From assembly GCA_021325525.1 (NCBI GenBank), contig JAJPHB010000070.1, positions 1 through 36,742 on the forward strand: DNA of 36,742 bases, in the 5' to 3' direction. The notes beneath the pieces are model-generated. The model had not been told where the DNA came from, did no database searches, and saw nothing but the letters and a program-made list of their open reading frames with translations. The translations under genes were made by a program, and so were the position numbers. Below, in pieces: positions 1 through 7,143 of the stretch (positions within the stretch are counted from its first letter, which is position 1; every line of letters begins with the position of its first letter). Source of the DNA: Alphaproteobacteria bacterium (GTDB lineage: Bacteria; Pseudomonadota; Alphaproteobacteria; ATCC43930; CGMCC-115725).

Positions 1-271
1 CCGCCTCGCTCGGCTCGCCGATCGGCTGGACACGGGCAGCAGCGGACGGATCTCCGATACACGATTTCGTAGAATCGAGCTGAGGAGCAACGGACCAGAG
101 CGTGTTCCCGGTCGGGTCCTGCGGCGCGCCCGCCACGGCCCCGGCGCCCGCCGCCGCCTTCGCCTCGAAATCGGCGGCGATGCGCAGCAATTCCGCGGCG
201 ATTCTCTCCTGAGGGAAACTGCGCGCGATGCGTTGGCACAGAGCCGCTTGCGCCCGGAAAAAGGCTTCCAT
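1..271 (-). CDS. Partial small hypothetical protein, 3' end outside the window
   Basis: Reading leftwards from an ATG at 271 the frame stays open to the window edge (about 90 codons), so the C-terminus is missing. The N-terminus begins MEAFFRAQAALCQRIARSF and continues as an amphipathic helical stretch with RIAADFEAKAA, then becomes Ala/Gly/Pro-rich. This resembles short helical alphaproteobacterial proteins of unknown function; no domain is recognised. There is no clear Shine-Dalgarno before the ATG, although a CtrA-type box lies about 75 to 100 bases upstream on the same promoter side. A spurious open frame is possible in DNA this GC-rich, so confidence is moderate. Confidence 0.45.
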   Translation of the reverse strand, partial: MEAFFRAQAALCQRIARSFPQERIAAELLRIAADFEAKAAAGAGAVAGAPQDPTGNTLWSVAPQLDSTKSCIGDPSAAARVQPIGEPSEA

Positions 272-346
272 GAGGGGACCTTCGCTTTCCGCCGAGACCA
301 GATCTTGTTGTCCGATCGTATGGGTGGGAATAGGTCTAGATTCGCG

Positions 347-374
347 TTAACAGGACCTTAAGTTTCATGGTTAA
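347..374. promoter_or_regulatory. Candidate CtrA binding box in a divergent intergenic region
   Basis: TTAA at 347-350 and TTAA at 358-361 are separated by exactly 7 bases, the TTAA-N7-TTAA arrangement of CtrA boxes in alphaproteobacteria. A third TTAA at 371-374, read on the minus strand, begins TTAACCAT, which matches the extended CtrA half-site. Such AT-rich words are rare in this GC-rich window. The site sits between the minus-strand gene starting at 271 and the kinase gene starting near 506. CtrA regulation is an inference from the pattern. Confidence 0.45.
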
Positions 375-505
375 CGCCCTGCTTGCCACACGGTTATCCC
401 CATGATCCCCGCTTCGCACCAATTCGGTATCGGCGCTGCCGCCGGCTCGCCTTTTCCGGCGCGCGGGTTAGAGTGAGCGCCGCCCTCTCCACGCTCGTGC
501 CGACC

Positions 506-1402
506 ATGCCGCCTATGCCATCCGCCGCCGATCCGCTCGACAGCATCCGCGCCTTGCCCATCTGGCGAGGGCGAATCGAGATCGCACCGCTCGGCGGCGG
601 GCTCAGCAACCGCAACTACCTCGTCGCAGATGGCGAGCGGCGCTGCGTTGTTCGCGTCGGCGACGACGTGCCCGTCCACGGCGTCCGCCGCAGCAACGAG
701 CATGCCGCGAGCCGCGCCGCGGCGGCGGCCGGGATCGCGCCCGCGGTCATCCACACCGCCCCCGGCCTCCTCGTCGTCGCCTTCATCGAGGGGCGCACCT
801 ACCGGCCCGAGGATGTGCGCGCCAATCGCGACCGCTGCGTCGCCCTCGTTCGCCGGTTGCATCGCGAGCTGCCGGACCATATTCGCCATCCCTATCCGGC
901 CTTCGATGCCGTCCAGGCGATCCGCGCCTATGGCAGCCACCTCGCCGCCATGCGGAGCGCCTACGCGCCGGCGCTGCCGCGGCTTCTTGCCATCGCCGCC
1001 GGTCTCGAGGCCGCGGCGGGTCGCCTCGATCCCGTTCCCGCCCATAACGACCTCCTCGCCGCCAACATCATCGACGACGGCAAGCGCCTCTGGCTCATCG
1101 ACTGGGAGTATGCCGGCTTCAACACGCCGCTTTTCGACCTGGGCGGGCTCGCCACGAATAACGGCTTCGCGCCGGCCGAGGAGGAGGCGATGCTGGAAGC
1201 CTATTTCGAGCAGCCCGTCTCCGACGGGCTGCGCCGCCGCTTCCACGCGGTCAAATGCGTCTCGCTCCTCCGCGAGGCGATGTGGAGCATGGTCTCGGAG
1301 CTTCATTCGGCGCTCGAATTCGACTACGCCGCCTACACCGCGGAGAACCTCCGCCGCTTCGAAGCCGCATGGGCGGGTTTCGCCGAAATGGCTGGGTCAT
1401 GA
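506..1402 (+). CDS. Choline/ethanolamine-kinase-like phosphotransferase (APH fold)
   Basis: A 298-residue small-molecule kinase of the aminoglycoside phosphotransferase / choline-ethanolamine kinase superfamily. The N-terminal lobe carries the Gly-rich segment LGGGLSNRNYLV. The catalytic loop is HNDLLAAN with H180, D182 and N187, and the metal-binding segment is IDWEYAGFNTPLFDLGG with D199. These motifs predict transfer of the ATP gamma-phosphate to a hydroxyl of a small cytosolic substrate such as choline, ethanolamine or a relative. The start is uncertain: ATGs at 506 and 515 and a GTG at 497 lack an obvious ribosome site, and the frame is open further upstream only through a TTG at 383. 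The stop overlaps the ATG of the next gene (ATGA), so the two are translationally coupled. The methylated-glycine-type oxidoreductase downstream fits a choline-related substrate, but this is inference. Confidence 0.82.
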   Translation: MPPMPSAADPLDSIRALPIWRGRIEIAPLGGGLSNRNYLVADGERRCVVRVGDDVPVHGVRRSNEHAASRAAAAAGIAPAVIHTAPGLLVVAFIEGRTYRPEDVRANRDRCVALVRRLHRELPDHIRHPYPAFDAVQAIRAYGSHLAAMRSAYAPALPRLLAIAAGLEAAAGRLDPVPAHNDLLAANIIDDGKRLWLIDWEYAGFNTPLFDLGGLATNNGFAPAEEEAMLEAYFEQPVSDGLRRRFHAVKCVSLLREAMWSMVSELHSALEFDYAAYTAENLRRFEAAWAGFAEMAGS

Positions 1403-3846
1403 GCGATCTCCCGTCCGCGGCCAAGACGGTCGTCATCGGCGGCGGCATCATCGGCTGCTCCGTCGCCTACCACCTCGCAAAGCGCGGCGGCGAGGCGCTG
1501 CTCATCGAGCGCCACCAGCTCACCTCGGGATCGACCTGGCATGCCGCCGGGCTCGTCGGCCAGCTGCGCACCAACGCCAACATCACGCGGCTCTTGGGGT
1601 ATTCCGTCGAGCTCTACGGCAGGCTCGAAGCGGAGACCGGCTACACCACGGGCTGGAAGCGCAATGGCGGGCTGCGCCTCGCCTGCACGCCCGAGCGCTG
1701 GACCGAGGTGAAGCGGCAGGCGACAACGGCGCGCAGCTTCGGCCTCGAGATGCAGCTCATGACGCCGCGCGAGGCGCAGGCGCTGTGGCCGCTGATGAAG
1801 GTGGAGGATGTGGTCGGCGCGGCGTTCCTGCCGAGCGACGGCCAGGCGAACCCTTCCGACATCACGCAGGCCCTCGCCAAGGGAGCGCGCATGGCGGGGG
1901 CGCGGATCGTCGAGGGCGTGGCGGCGACGGGCTTCGTCGTCGAGGGCGGGCGGCTGCGCGGCGTCGCCACCGATCGCGGCACCATCTCCTGCGGCGCCGC
2001 GGTTCTATGCGGCGGGCTGTGGACGCGGGCCCTCGCCGCGCGCGCCGGCGTCAATGTCCCGCTGGCGCCGCTCCACCACCAATACATCATCACCGAACGG
2101 ATCGCCGGCGTGACGCCCGGGCTGCCGACGCTGCGCGATCCCGACCGCCTCACCTACTACAAGGAGGAGGTCGGCGGGCTCGTCATGGGCGGCTACGAGC
2201 CCAATCCCGTCCCCTGGCGCGGCGGCGCCGTGCCCGAGGATTTCGCCTTCCGCCTCCTCGACGACGATTGGGACCATTTCGAGCCGATCATGGCGCTCGC
2301 CCTCGGCCGCGTCCCGGCGCTCGCCGGCGCCGGGATCAAGCAGATGGTCCACGGCCTCGAAAGCTTCACCCCGGACGGCAACTGGATCATCGGCGAGGCG
2401 CCGGAGCTGCGCGGCCTTTTCATCGGCGCCGGCTTCAACGCTTTCGGCATCGCCTCGGCGGGCGGCGCCGGCATGGCGCTCGCCGAATGGGTCGCCGATG
2501 GCGAGCCGCCATTCGATCTCTGGCCGGTCGATATCCGGCGCTTCGGCCGCAATCATCAGGACCGGCGCTGGGTCGAGGCGCGGACGCTCGAAGCCTATGC
2601 GAAGCACTACGCCATTGCCTGGCCTGCCGAGGAATATCGCTCCGGGCGGCCGCTGCGCCGGTCGCCGCTCTACGACCGGCTGAAGCAAGCGGGCGCCGTC
2701 TTCGGCGAGAAGCTCGGCTTCGAGCGGCCGAATTGGTTCGCCGACGCGGCTGAGGGCGAGACGCCCGAGGACCGCTACTCCTTCGGCCGGCCGGGCTGGT
2801 TCGCCGCGGTCGGCCGCGAGCACCGCGCCTGCCGCGAAGCCGCCGCCGTCTTCGACCAGACGAGCTTCGCCAAGGCGCTGCTGGTCGGGCGCGACGCCGA
2901 GAAGGCGCTCGCCTGGATCGCCGCCAACGACGTCGCCGTGCCGCCGGGGCGCGTCGTCTATACGCAGATGCTGAACGCGAGGGGCGGCATCGAATGCGAC
3001 CTCACCGTGACGCGGCTCGCCGAGGACCGCTACTACATCGTCACCGGAACCGGCTTTGCGACGCGTGATTTCGACTGGATCCGCCGCTCGATTCCGGAAG
3101 GACTCGCGGCGGAGCTCGTCGATGTGACCTCGGGCAGCGCCGTCCTCGCCGTCATGGGGCCGCGCTCGCGCGCCATTCTGCAGGGCCTCAGCGAGGACGA
3201 TCTCGGCAACGCCGCCCTCCCCTTCGCGCATGCGCGGCAAATCCGCCTCGCCGGCGCGCCAGTGCTGGCGATCCGCATCACCTATGTCGGCGAGCTCGGC
3301 TTCGAGCTGCATGTGCCGACGGAATTCGCCGCCACTCTCTACGACGCGCTCATCGCGGCCGGTCGCCCGCTCGGCCTCGCCGATGCCGGCTACCGCGCCA
3401 TCGAATCGCTGCGCCTCGAAAAGGGCTACCGCGCCTGGGGCGCCGAGATCGGTCCCGATCACTCGCCGCTCGTCGCTGGGCTCGGCTGGGCCGTGAAGCT
3501 GCGAGGCAGCGTGCCCTTCCAGGGACGCAAGGCGCTGGAGCGGCAAGCATTGGCGCCGTTGCCGCGCCGGCTCGCCGGCTTCGTCCTCGATGATCCCGAG
3601 GTGACGCTGCTCGGGCGCGAGACCATCTACCGGAACGGCGAGGCGGTCGGATGGCTGACGAGCGGCGGCTTCGGCTACACGATCGGCCGCCCCATCGGAT
3701 ACGGCTATGTCCGCCGGCGCGAGGGCGTCGATCGCGATTTCCTGCTCTCGGGCCGCTACGAGCTGGAGGTCGCGACCGAGCGCGTGCCGGCGCGGATCGG
3801 CCTCGCGCCGTTCTATGACCCGGACGGGCGGCGCCTGCGCGGCTGA
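1399..3846 (+). CDS. FAD-dependent oxidoreductase fused to GcvT (dimethylglycine/sarcosine dehydrogenase-like)
   Basis: An 815-residue fusion with the architecture of dimethylglycine and sarcosine dehydrogenases: DAO-type FAD domain (about 5-370), FAO_M linker (about 375-430), GcvT folate-binding domain (about 435-700) and GcvT C-terminal barrel (about 720-805). The Rossmann motif is VVIGGGIIGCSVAYHLAKRG (G14, G16, G19). H48 in SGSTWHAAGL corresponds to the histidine that binds FAD covalently in dimethylglycine dehydrogenase. YVGELGFELHVP is a typical GcvT segment. The family oxidatively demethylates N-methylated glycines and passes the one-carbon unit to tetrahydrofolate. The ATG at 1399 is preferred over upstream frame extensions because the flavin domain starts immediately after it and it overlaps the kinase stop. 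The exact substrate cannot be assigned from sequence. Confidence 0.88.
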   Translation: MSDLPSAAKTVVIGGGIIGCSVAYHLAKRGGEALLIERHQLTSGSTWHAAGLVGQLRTNANITRLLGYSVELYGRLEAETGYTTGWKRNGGLRLACTPERWTEVKRQATTARSFGLEMQLMTPREAQALWPLMKVEDVVGAAFLPSDGQANPSDITQALAKGARMAGARIVEGVAATGFVVEGGRLRGVATDRGTISCGAAVLCGGLWTRALAARAGVNVPLAPLHHQYIITERIAGVTPGLPTLRDPDRLTYYKEEVGGLVMGGYEPNPVPWRGGAVPEDFAFRLLDDDWDHFEPIMALALGRVPALAGAGIKQMVHGLESFTPDGNWIIGEAPELRGLFIGAGFNAFGIASAGGAGMALAEWVADGEPPFDLWPVDIRRFGRNHQDRRWVEARTLEAYAKHYAIAWPAEEYRSGRPLRRSPLYDRLKQAGAVFGEKLGFERPNWFADAAEGETPEDRYSFGRPGWFAAVGREHRACREAAAVFDQTSFAKALLVGRDAEKALAWIAANDVAVPPGRVVYTQMLNARGGIECDLTVTRLAEDRYYIVTGTGFATRDFDWIRRSIPEGLAAELVDVTSGSAVLAVMGPRSRAILQGLSEDDLGNAALPFAHARQIRLAGAPVLAIRITYVGELGFELHVPTEFAATLYDALIAAGRPLGLADAGYRAIESLRLEKGYRAWGAEIGPDHSPLVAGLGWAVKLRGSVPFQGRKALERQALAPLPRRLAGFVLDDPEVTLLGRETIYRNGEAVGWLTSGGFGYTIGRPIGYGYVRRREGVDRDFLLSGRYELEVATERVPARIGLAPFYDPDGRRLRG

Positions 3847-3888
3847 AGGGTGCGGCGAAGCCGGAAGCGAGACCGGAGCGTTTGCGAG

Positions 3889-4479
3889 ATGACGGCGATG
3901 AGCGGCGGACGGCACGGGATGGGGCGCATAGCGCGGGCGGCGCTGATCGCCGCGGCGATCGGGCTCGCCGCCTGCGCCGGCGCCTCCTACGTCGTCCCTT
4001 ATTACGCAGTCGGCTACACGCCGGGCGAGGAGGCGGGGGCCGGGCTCGACATGCCGGTCGTCGTCCGCGGCAACGCCTTCGCCATGCCGCAACCCGCCTT
4101 CGACCAGGCCGTGACCGATGCGATGCAGGGCTGGGCCTTTCGCCTGCCCCTGCATTTCACCCCGCTCGGCAACCCCAACGCCGTCTATCGCGTCGTCATG
4201 GTCTTCAATCCGCCGACCGCGGTCGCCGATCCCGCCTATTGCCTGCGGCCCTTGCCCGTCCAGGCGGTGTTCGGGCTGCCGCCGGCGCCGCGGACGCCGC
4301 TCACCGCCGTCTTCTGCCGCGGCGACGGCGTCCTCGCCTCGGCTTCGGGCTCCGTCAGCACCGCGCAGGGCCCCTTCAGCCCGGAGTTCCGCGAAGGCAT
4401 CGGCCATTTCACCGCGGCGCTGTTCCCCGCCGTCAATCCCGAGAACCGGCCCGACACTTGCTTCGGCATGTTCTGCTGA
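3889..4479 (+). CDS. Small Cys-containing lipoprotein, unknown function
   Basis: From the ATG at 3889 this is 196 residues. A hydrophobic stretch (RAALIAAAIGLAAC) ends in a lipobox with Cys29, predicting a lipid-anchored envelope protein. ATGs at 3898 and 3919 are alternative starts; 3919 would leave the Cys at position 19, also reasonable. The mature part has no domain I recognise. It contains a motif-like stretch VYRVVMVFNPP, and cysteines in YCLRPL, VFCRGDG and the C-terminal end DTCFGMFC, which could form disulfides after export. It lies about 40 bases behind the FAD/GcvT gene, so it may share its transcript, and its 3' end converges with tadA with only about 9 bases between. Confidence 0.7.
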   Translation: MTAMSGGRHGMGRIARAALIAAAIGLAACAGASYVVPYYAVGYTPGEEAGAGLDMPVVVRGNAFAMPQPAFDQAVTDAMQGWAFRLPLHFTPLGNPNAVYRVVMVFNPPTAVADPAYCLRPLPVQAVFGLPPAPRTPLTAVFCRGDGVLASASGSVSTAQGPFSPEFREGIGHFTAALFPAVNPENRPDTCFGMFC

Positions 4480-4488
4480 GCCCGCGGC

Positions 4489-4941
4489 TCAGCGGCGCGC
4501 GCGAAAGAACCGCCGCAGCAGGGCGGCCGCCCGCCCCTCCTCGATGCCGCCATAGATCTCCGGGCGATGGTTGCAGCCCGGCTGCTCGAAGATGCGGGCC
4601 CCGTGCTCGACGCCGCCGCCCTTCGGGTCGTAGGCCGCGAAATAGACGCGCCGCAGCCGCGCGAGCGCGATGGCGGCGGCGCACATCGCGCAGGGTTCGA
4701 GCGTGACGTAGAGATCGCAATCGACAAGCCGCGGCGCGCCCTTCGCCGCCGCGGCCGCGCGCAGCGCCAGCATCTCGGCATGGGCCGTCGGGTCGGCGAG
4801 CTCCAGGATGCGGTTGCCGGCGGCGGCAAGGATCGCGCCCTCCGCGTCGACGATGGCGGCGCCGACCGGCACTTCGCCGCGCGCGGCGGCGCGCTCGGCC
4901 TCGGCGAAGGCGAGCGCCATCGGGCTCAGAGTCTCGGCCAT
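4489..4941 (-). CDS. tadA: tRNA-specific adenosine deaminase TadA
   Basis: A 150-residue cytidine-deaminase-fold protein. The zinc and catalytic motifs are HAEM (in DPTAHAEML) and PCAMC (in VTLEPCAMCAAA). The proton-shuttling Glu is in HAE. The C-terminus EQPGCNHRPEIYGGI is typical of bacterial TadA, which converts wobble A34 to inosine in tRNA-Arg(ACG). The length equals the usual family length. The ATG at 4941 begins MAETLSPMALAFAEAERAA, the expected first helix; longer upstream readings are low-complexity and not conserved in kind. It is divergent from the hydrolase gene starting at 5050, so the 108 bases between must contain promoters for both; I see no clear consensus there. Confidence 0.93.
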   Translation of the reverse strand: MAETLSPMALAFAEAERAAARGEVPVGAAIVDAEGAILAAAGNRILELADPTAHAEMLALRAAAAAKGAPRLVDCDLYVTLEPCAMCAAAIALARLRRVYFAAYDPKGGGVEHGARIFEQPGCNHRPEIYGGIEEGRAAALLRRFFRARR

Positions 4942-5049
4942 GGGCGAGCGGTAGCGGTCTCGGATGCCGTGGTCAAGCAATCCGGCGCGGCGTTGCCGTC
5001 GGCTGCGGCAGAGCTTACGATCCGCGCCGCTCTGCTGGAGACGCCCTTC

Positions 5050-5760
5050 ATGCCGCAGCCCGTCATCGGTCTCACCCTCGATTCGGAGCCGCCCGGCGGC
5101 TATTCGAAATTCCCGTGGTACGCGCTGCGCGAGAACTATTGCGCCGCTGTCGCCCGCGCGGGCGGGCTGCCGGTGCTGCTGCCGCACGAGCCGGACCGCG
5201 CCGCCGACTACCTCGCCCTCATCGACGGGCTCGTCGTGACCGGCGGCGCCTTCGATGTCGATCCGACGCTCTTCGGCGCCTCGACGCGGCATGCGACGGT
5301 CACGACCAAGGACCGCCGCACCGCCTTCGAGCTGGCGATCACGCGCGGCGCCCACGCCGCCGAGAAGCCGGTGCTCGGCATCTGCGGCGGCCAGCAGCTC
5401 CTCAATGTTGCGCTCGGCGGCACGCTCATCCAGCACATTCCGGACGAGGTCGAGGGTGCGCTCGCGCACGAGCAGCCCAACCCGCGCAGCGAAGCCGGCC
5501 ATGCCGTCTCGGTGGTGCCGGGAACCCTGCTTCACCGCGTCACGCAGATGACGGAGCTTCCCGTCAACAGCGCCCATCATCAGGCGGTGAAGGCGCTGGC
5601 GCCCGGCCTCGTCGTCGACGCGACGGCGCCCGACGGCGTCATCGAAGGCATCGAGGATCCGCGCCGCCGCTTCTGCCTCGGCGTGCAATGGCACCCGGAA
5701 TTCGCGATCAGTGCCGGCGATGTCCGGATCTTCGAAGCGTTCATCGCCGCCGCCGCATGA
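5050..5760 (+). CDS. Gamma-glutamyl-gamma-aminobutyrate hydrolase family protein (peptidase C26, PuuD-like)
   Basis: A 236-residue class-I glutamine-amidotransferase-like hydrolase. The nucleophile elbow is LGICGGQQLLN with the catalytic Cys. The catalytic His/Glu pair is in VQWHPEF near the C-terminus. DGLVVTGGAFDVDP matches the oxyanion-hole region of PuuD-type enzymes, which cleave gamma-glutamyl amides such as gamma-glutamyl-GABA in putrescine breakdown. No other putrescine genes are nearby, so the natural substrate is open. The start at 5050 begins MPQPVIGLTLD, with GGAG about 10 bases upstream. Its stop is 10 bases before the pseudouridine synthase start, so the three plus-strand genes 5050-7124 are probably one operon. 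Confidence 0.85.
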   Translation: MPQPVIGLTLDSEPPGGYSKFPWYALRENYCAAVARAGGLPVLLPHEPDRAADYLALIDGLVVTGGAFDVDPTLFGASTRHATVTTKDRRTAFELAITRGAHAAEKPVLGICGGQQLLNVALGGTLIQHIPDEVEGALAHEQPNPRSEAGHAVSVVPGTLLHRVTQMTELPVNSAHHQAVKALAPGLVVDATAPDGVIEGIEDPRRRFCLGVQWHPEFAISAGDVRIFEAFIAAAA

Positions 5761-5770
5761 CGGCTCGGAA

Positions 5771-6556
5771 ATGGCGGGGGAGGCGAAGGGAAAGGCGGAA
5801 GGCGAGCGGATTGCCAAGGTGATGGCGCGGGCGGGACTCTGCTCGCGCCGCGATGCCGAGCGCTGGATCGCGGAAGGCCGGGTTTCCGTCGACGGCAAGG
5901 TCCTGACGAGCCCCGCCGTGCTCGTCACCCCGGCGAGCCTCGTCCTCGTCGACGGCAAGCCGCTGACGGAGCCCGAGCCGCCGCGGCTCTGGCGCTATCA
6001 CAAGCCCGCCGGGCTGGTGACGACGCATCGCGACGAGAAGGGCCGCGCCACCATCTTCGACCGGCTGCCGCCGGGACTGCCGCGGGTCATCACGGTGGGG
6101 CGGCTCGACCTCACCTCTGAGGGGCTTCTGCTCCTCACCAACGACGGGGCGCTGGCGCGGCGGCTCGAACTGCCGGCGACGGGGTGGCTGCGCCGCTACA
6201 AGGTGCGCGTCCACGGCATCGTCGAACCGAAGGCGCTCGAGCGCCTCGCCGCCGGCATTACCGTCGCCGGCGTCGATTACGGGCCGATCAAGGCCCGCCT
6301 CGAGCGCCAGCAGGGCAGCAACGCCTGGATCGAGATGGGGCTCCGCGAAGGCCGCAACCGCGAGATCCGCCGAGTCCTCGAGCATCTGGGATATCCGGTG
6401 ACGCGCCTCATCCGCCTCTCCTACGGCCCCTTCCAGCTCGGCAACCTCGAACGCGGCGCCGTCGAGGAGGTGCCGCGCAAGGTGCTGGCGGAGCAGCTCG
6501 GAAAGAGCGGCGCCGCAAAGCCGCGCGCGAGATCCCATGCGGATCATCGCGGGTAG
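5771..6556 (+). CDS. rluB: Pseudouridine synthase, RluB/RsuA family
   Basis: A 261-residue rRNA pseudouridine synthase. An S4 RNA-binding domain occupies about residues 14-70 (ERIAKVMARAGLCSRRDAER). The RsuA/RluB/RluE/RluF catalytic domain follows. The catalytic Asp lies in VGRLDLTSEGLLLLTNDG. LREGRNREIRRVLEHLGY is the typical C-terminal family signature. In alphaproteobacteria the gene next to rsmD is usually annotated as the RluB-like enzyme that isomerises a uridine of 23S rRNA; RsuA (16S) cannot be excluded. It lacks the long basic tail found in some RluB proteins. The 3' end overlaps the rsmD start by 20 bases, which indicates coupling. Confidence 0.87.
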   Translation: MAGEAKGKAEGERIAKVMARAGLCSRRDAERWIAEGRVSVDGKVLTSPAVLVTPASLVLVDGKPLTEPEPPRLWRYHKPAGLVTTHRDEKGRATIFDRLPPGLPRVITVGRLDLTSEGLLLLTNDGALARRLELPATGWLRRYKVRVHGIVEPKALERLAAGITVAGVDYGPIKARLERQQGSNAWIEMGLREGRNREIRRVLEHLGYPVTRLIRLSYGPFQLGNLERGAVEEVPRKVLAEQLGKSGAAKPRARSHADHRG

Positions 6557-7124
6557 GCATCGCGGGCGGCCGCTCGCCGCGCCGCCAGGCGCGGCGGTGC
6601 GGCCGACGAGCGACCGGGCGCGCGAGGCGCTGTTCGATATCCTGGCGCATGGCAAGCTGGCGGCGGAGGGCGCCGCCTATGCCGGCGCCGCCGTGCTCGA
6701 CGCCTTCGCCGGCACCGGCGCCTTCGGCCTCGAAGCCCTGTCGCGCGGCGCCGCCGCGGCCTTCTTCATCGAGAAAGCGCCGGCGGCGCTCGCGGCGCTC
6801 CGCCGCAATATCGCCGCCCTCGGCGAAGGCGAGCGCGCGCGCATCGTCGCCGCCGACGCGACCGCGCCGCCCCGCGCCCCCGCCGCCGTCAGCCTCGCCT
6901 TCCTCGACCCGCCCTATGGCAGCGACCTCGGAGCCACGGCTCTCGCGGCGCTCGGCGCAGCGGGCTGGCTCGCCGATCGCGCCCTCGTCATTCTCGAAGT
7001 CGCAAAATCGGCCCGCCTCGCGCCGCCGCCCGGCTTCACCCTTCTCGACGAGCGCCGCTATGGCGCGGCGCGCTTCCTCTTCCTGCGCTATTCCGGCAGC
7101 GCCGCGGCCGCCCGCCAAGGATGA
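6537..7124 (+). CDS. rsmD: 16S rRNA (guanine966-N2)-methyltransferase RsmD
   Basis: A 195-residue SAM-dependent methyltransferase. It opens with MRIIAGRHRGRPLAAPPG and VRPTSDRAREALFDIL, both highly characteristic of RsmD. The SAM-binding motif I is VLDAFAGTGAFGLEALSRGA. The catalytic motif IV is FLDPPYG, the DPPY form used by N2-guanine methylases. The enzyme methylates G966 of 16S rRNA in the assembled 30S subunit. The start lies inside the end of the pseudouridine synthase gene. The gene ends 19 bases before the convergent cyclase stop, and no clear terminator is visible in that gap. Confidence 0.93.
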   Translation: MRIIAGRHRGRPLAAPPGAAVRPTSDRAREALFDILAHGKLAAEGAAYAGAAVLDAFAGTGAFGLEALSRGAAAAFFIEKAPAALAALRRNIAALGEGERARIVAADATAPPRAPAAVSLAFLDPPYGSDLGATALAALGAAGWLADRALVILEVAKSARLAPPPGFTLLDERRYGAARFLFLRYSGSAAAARQG

Positions 7125-7143
7125 GCGCGCCTCCGGCCCGCTG

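Noticed and set aside
383-505. N-terminal extension of the kinase from a TTG at 383
   Set aside because: The added residues are basic and unlike the family N-terminus, and no ribosome site precedes the TTG.
630-2753. Long open frame on the plus strand (about 700 codons) overlapping the kinase and oxidoreductase
   Set aside because: Arg/Ala/Pro/Ser-rich translation with no domain, entirely overlapping two well supported genes; typical of a codon-position shadow in GC-rich DNA.
2005-4407. 800-codon antisense frame across the FAD/GcvT gene
   Set aside because: Antisense mirror of a real gene, low-complexity product, no ribosome site or domain.
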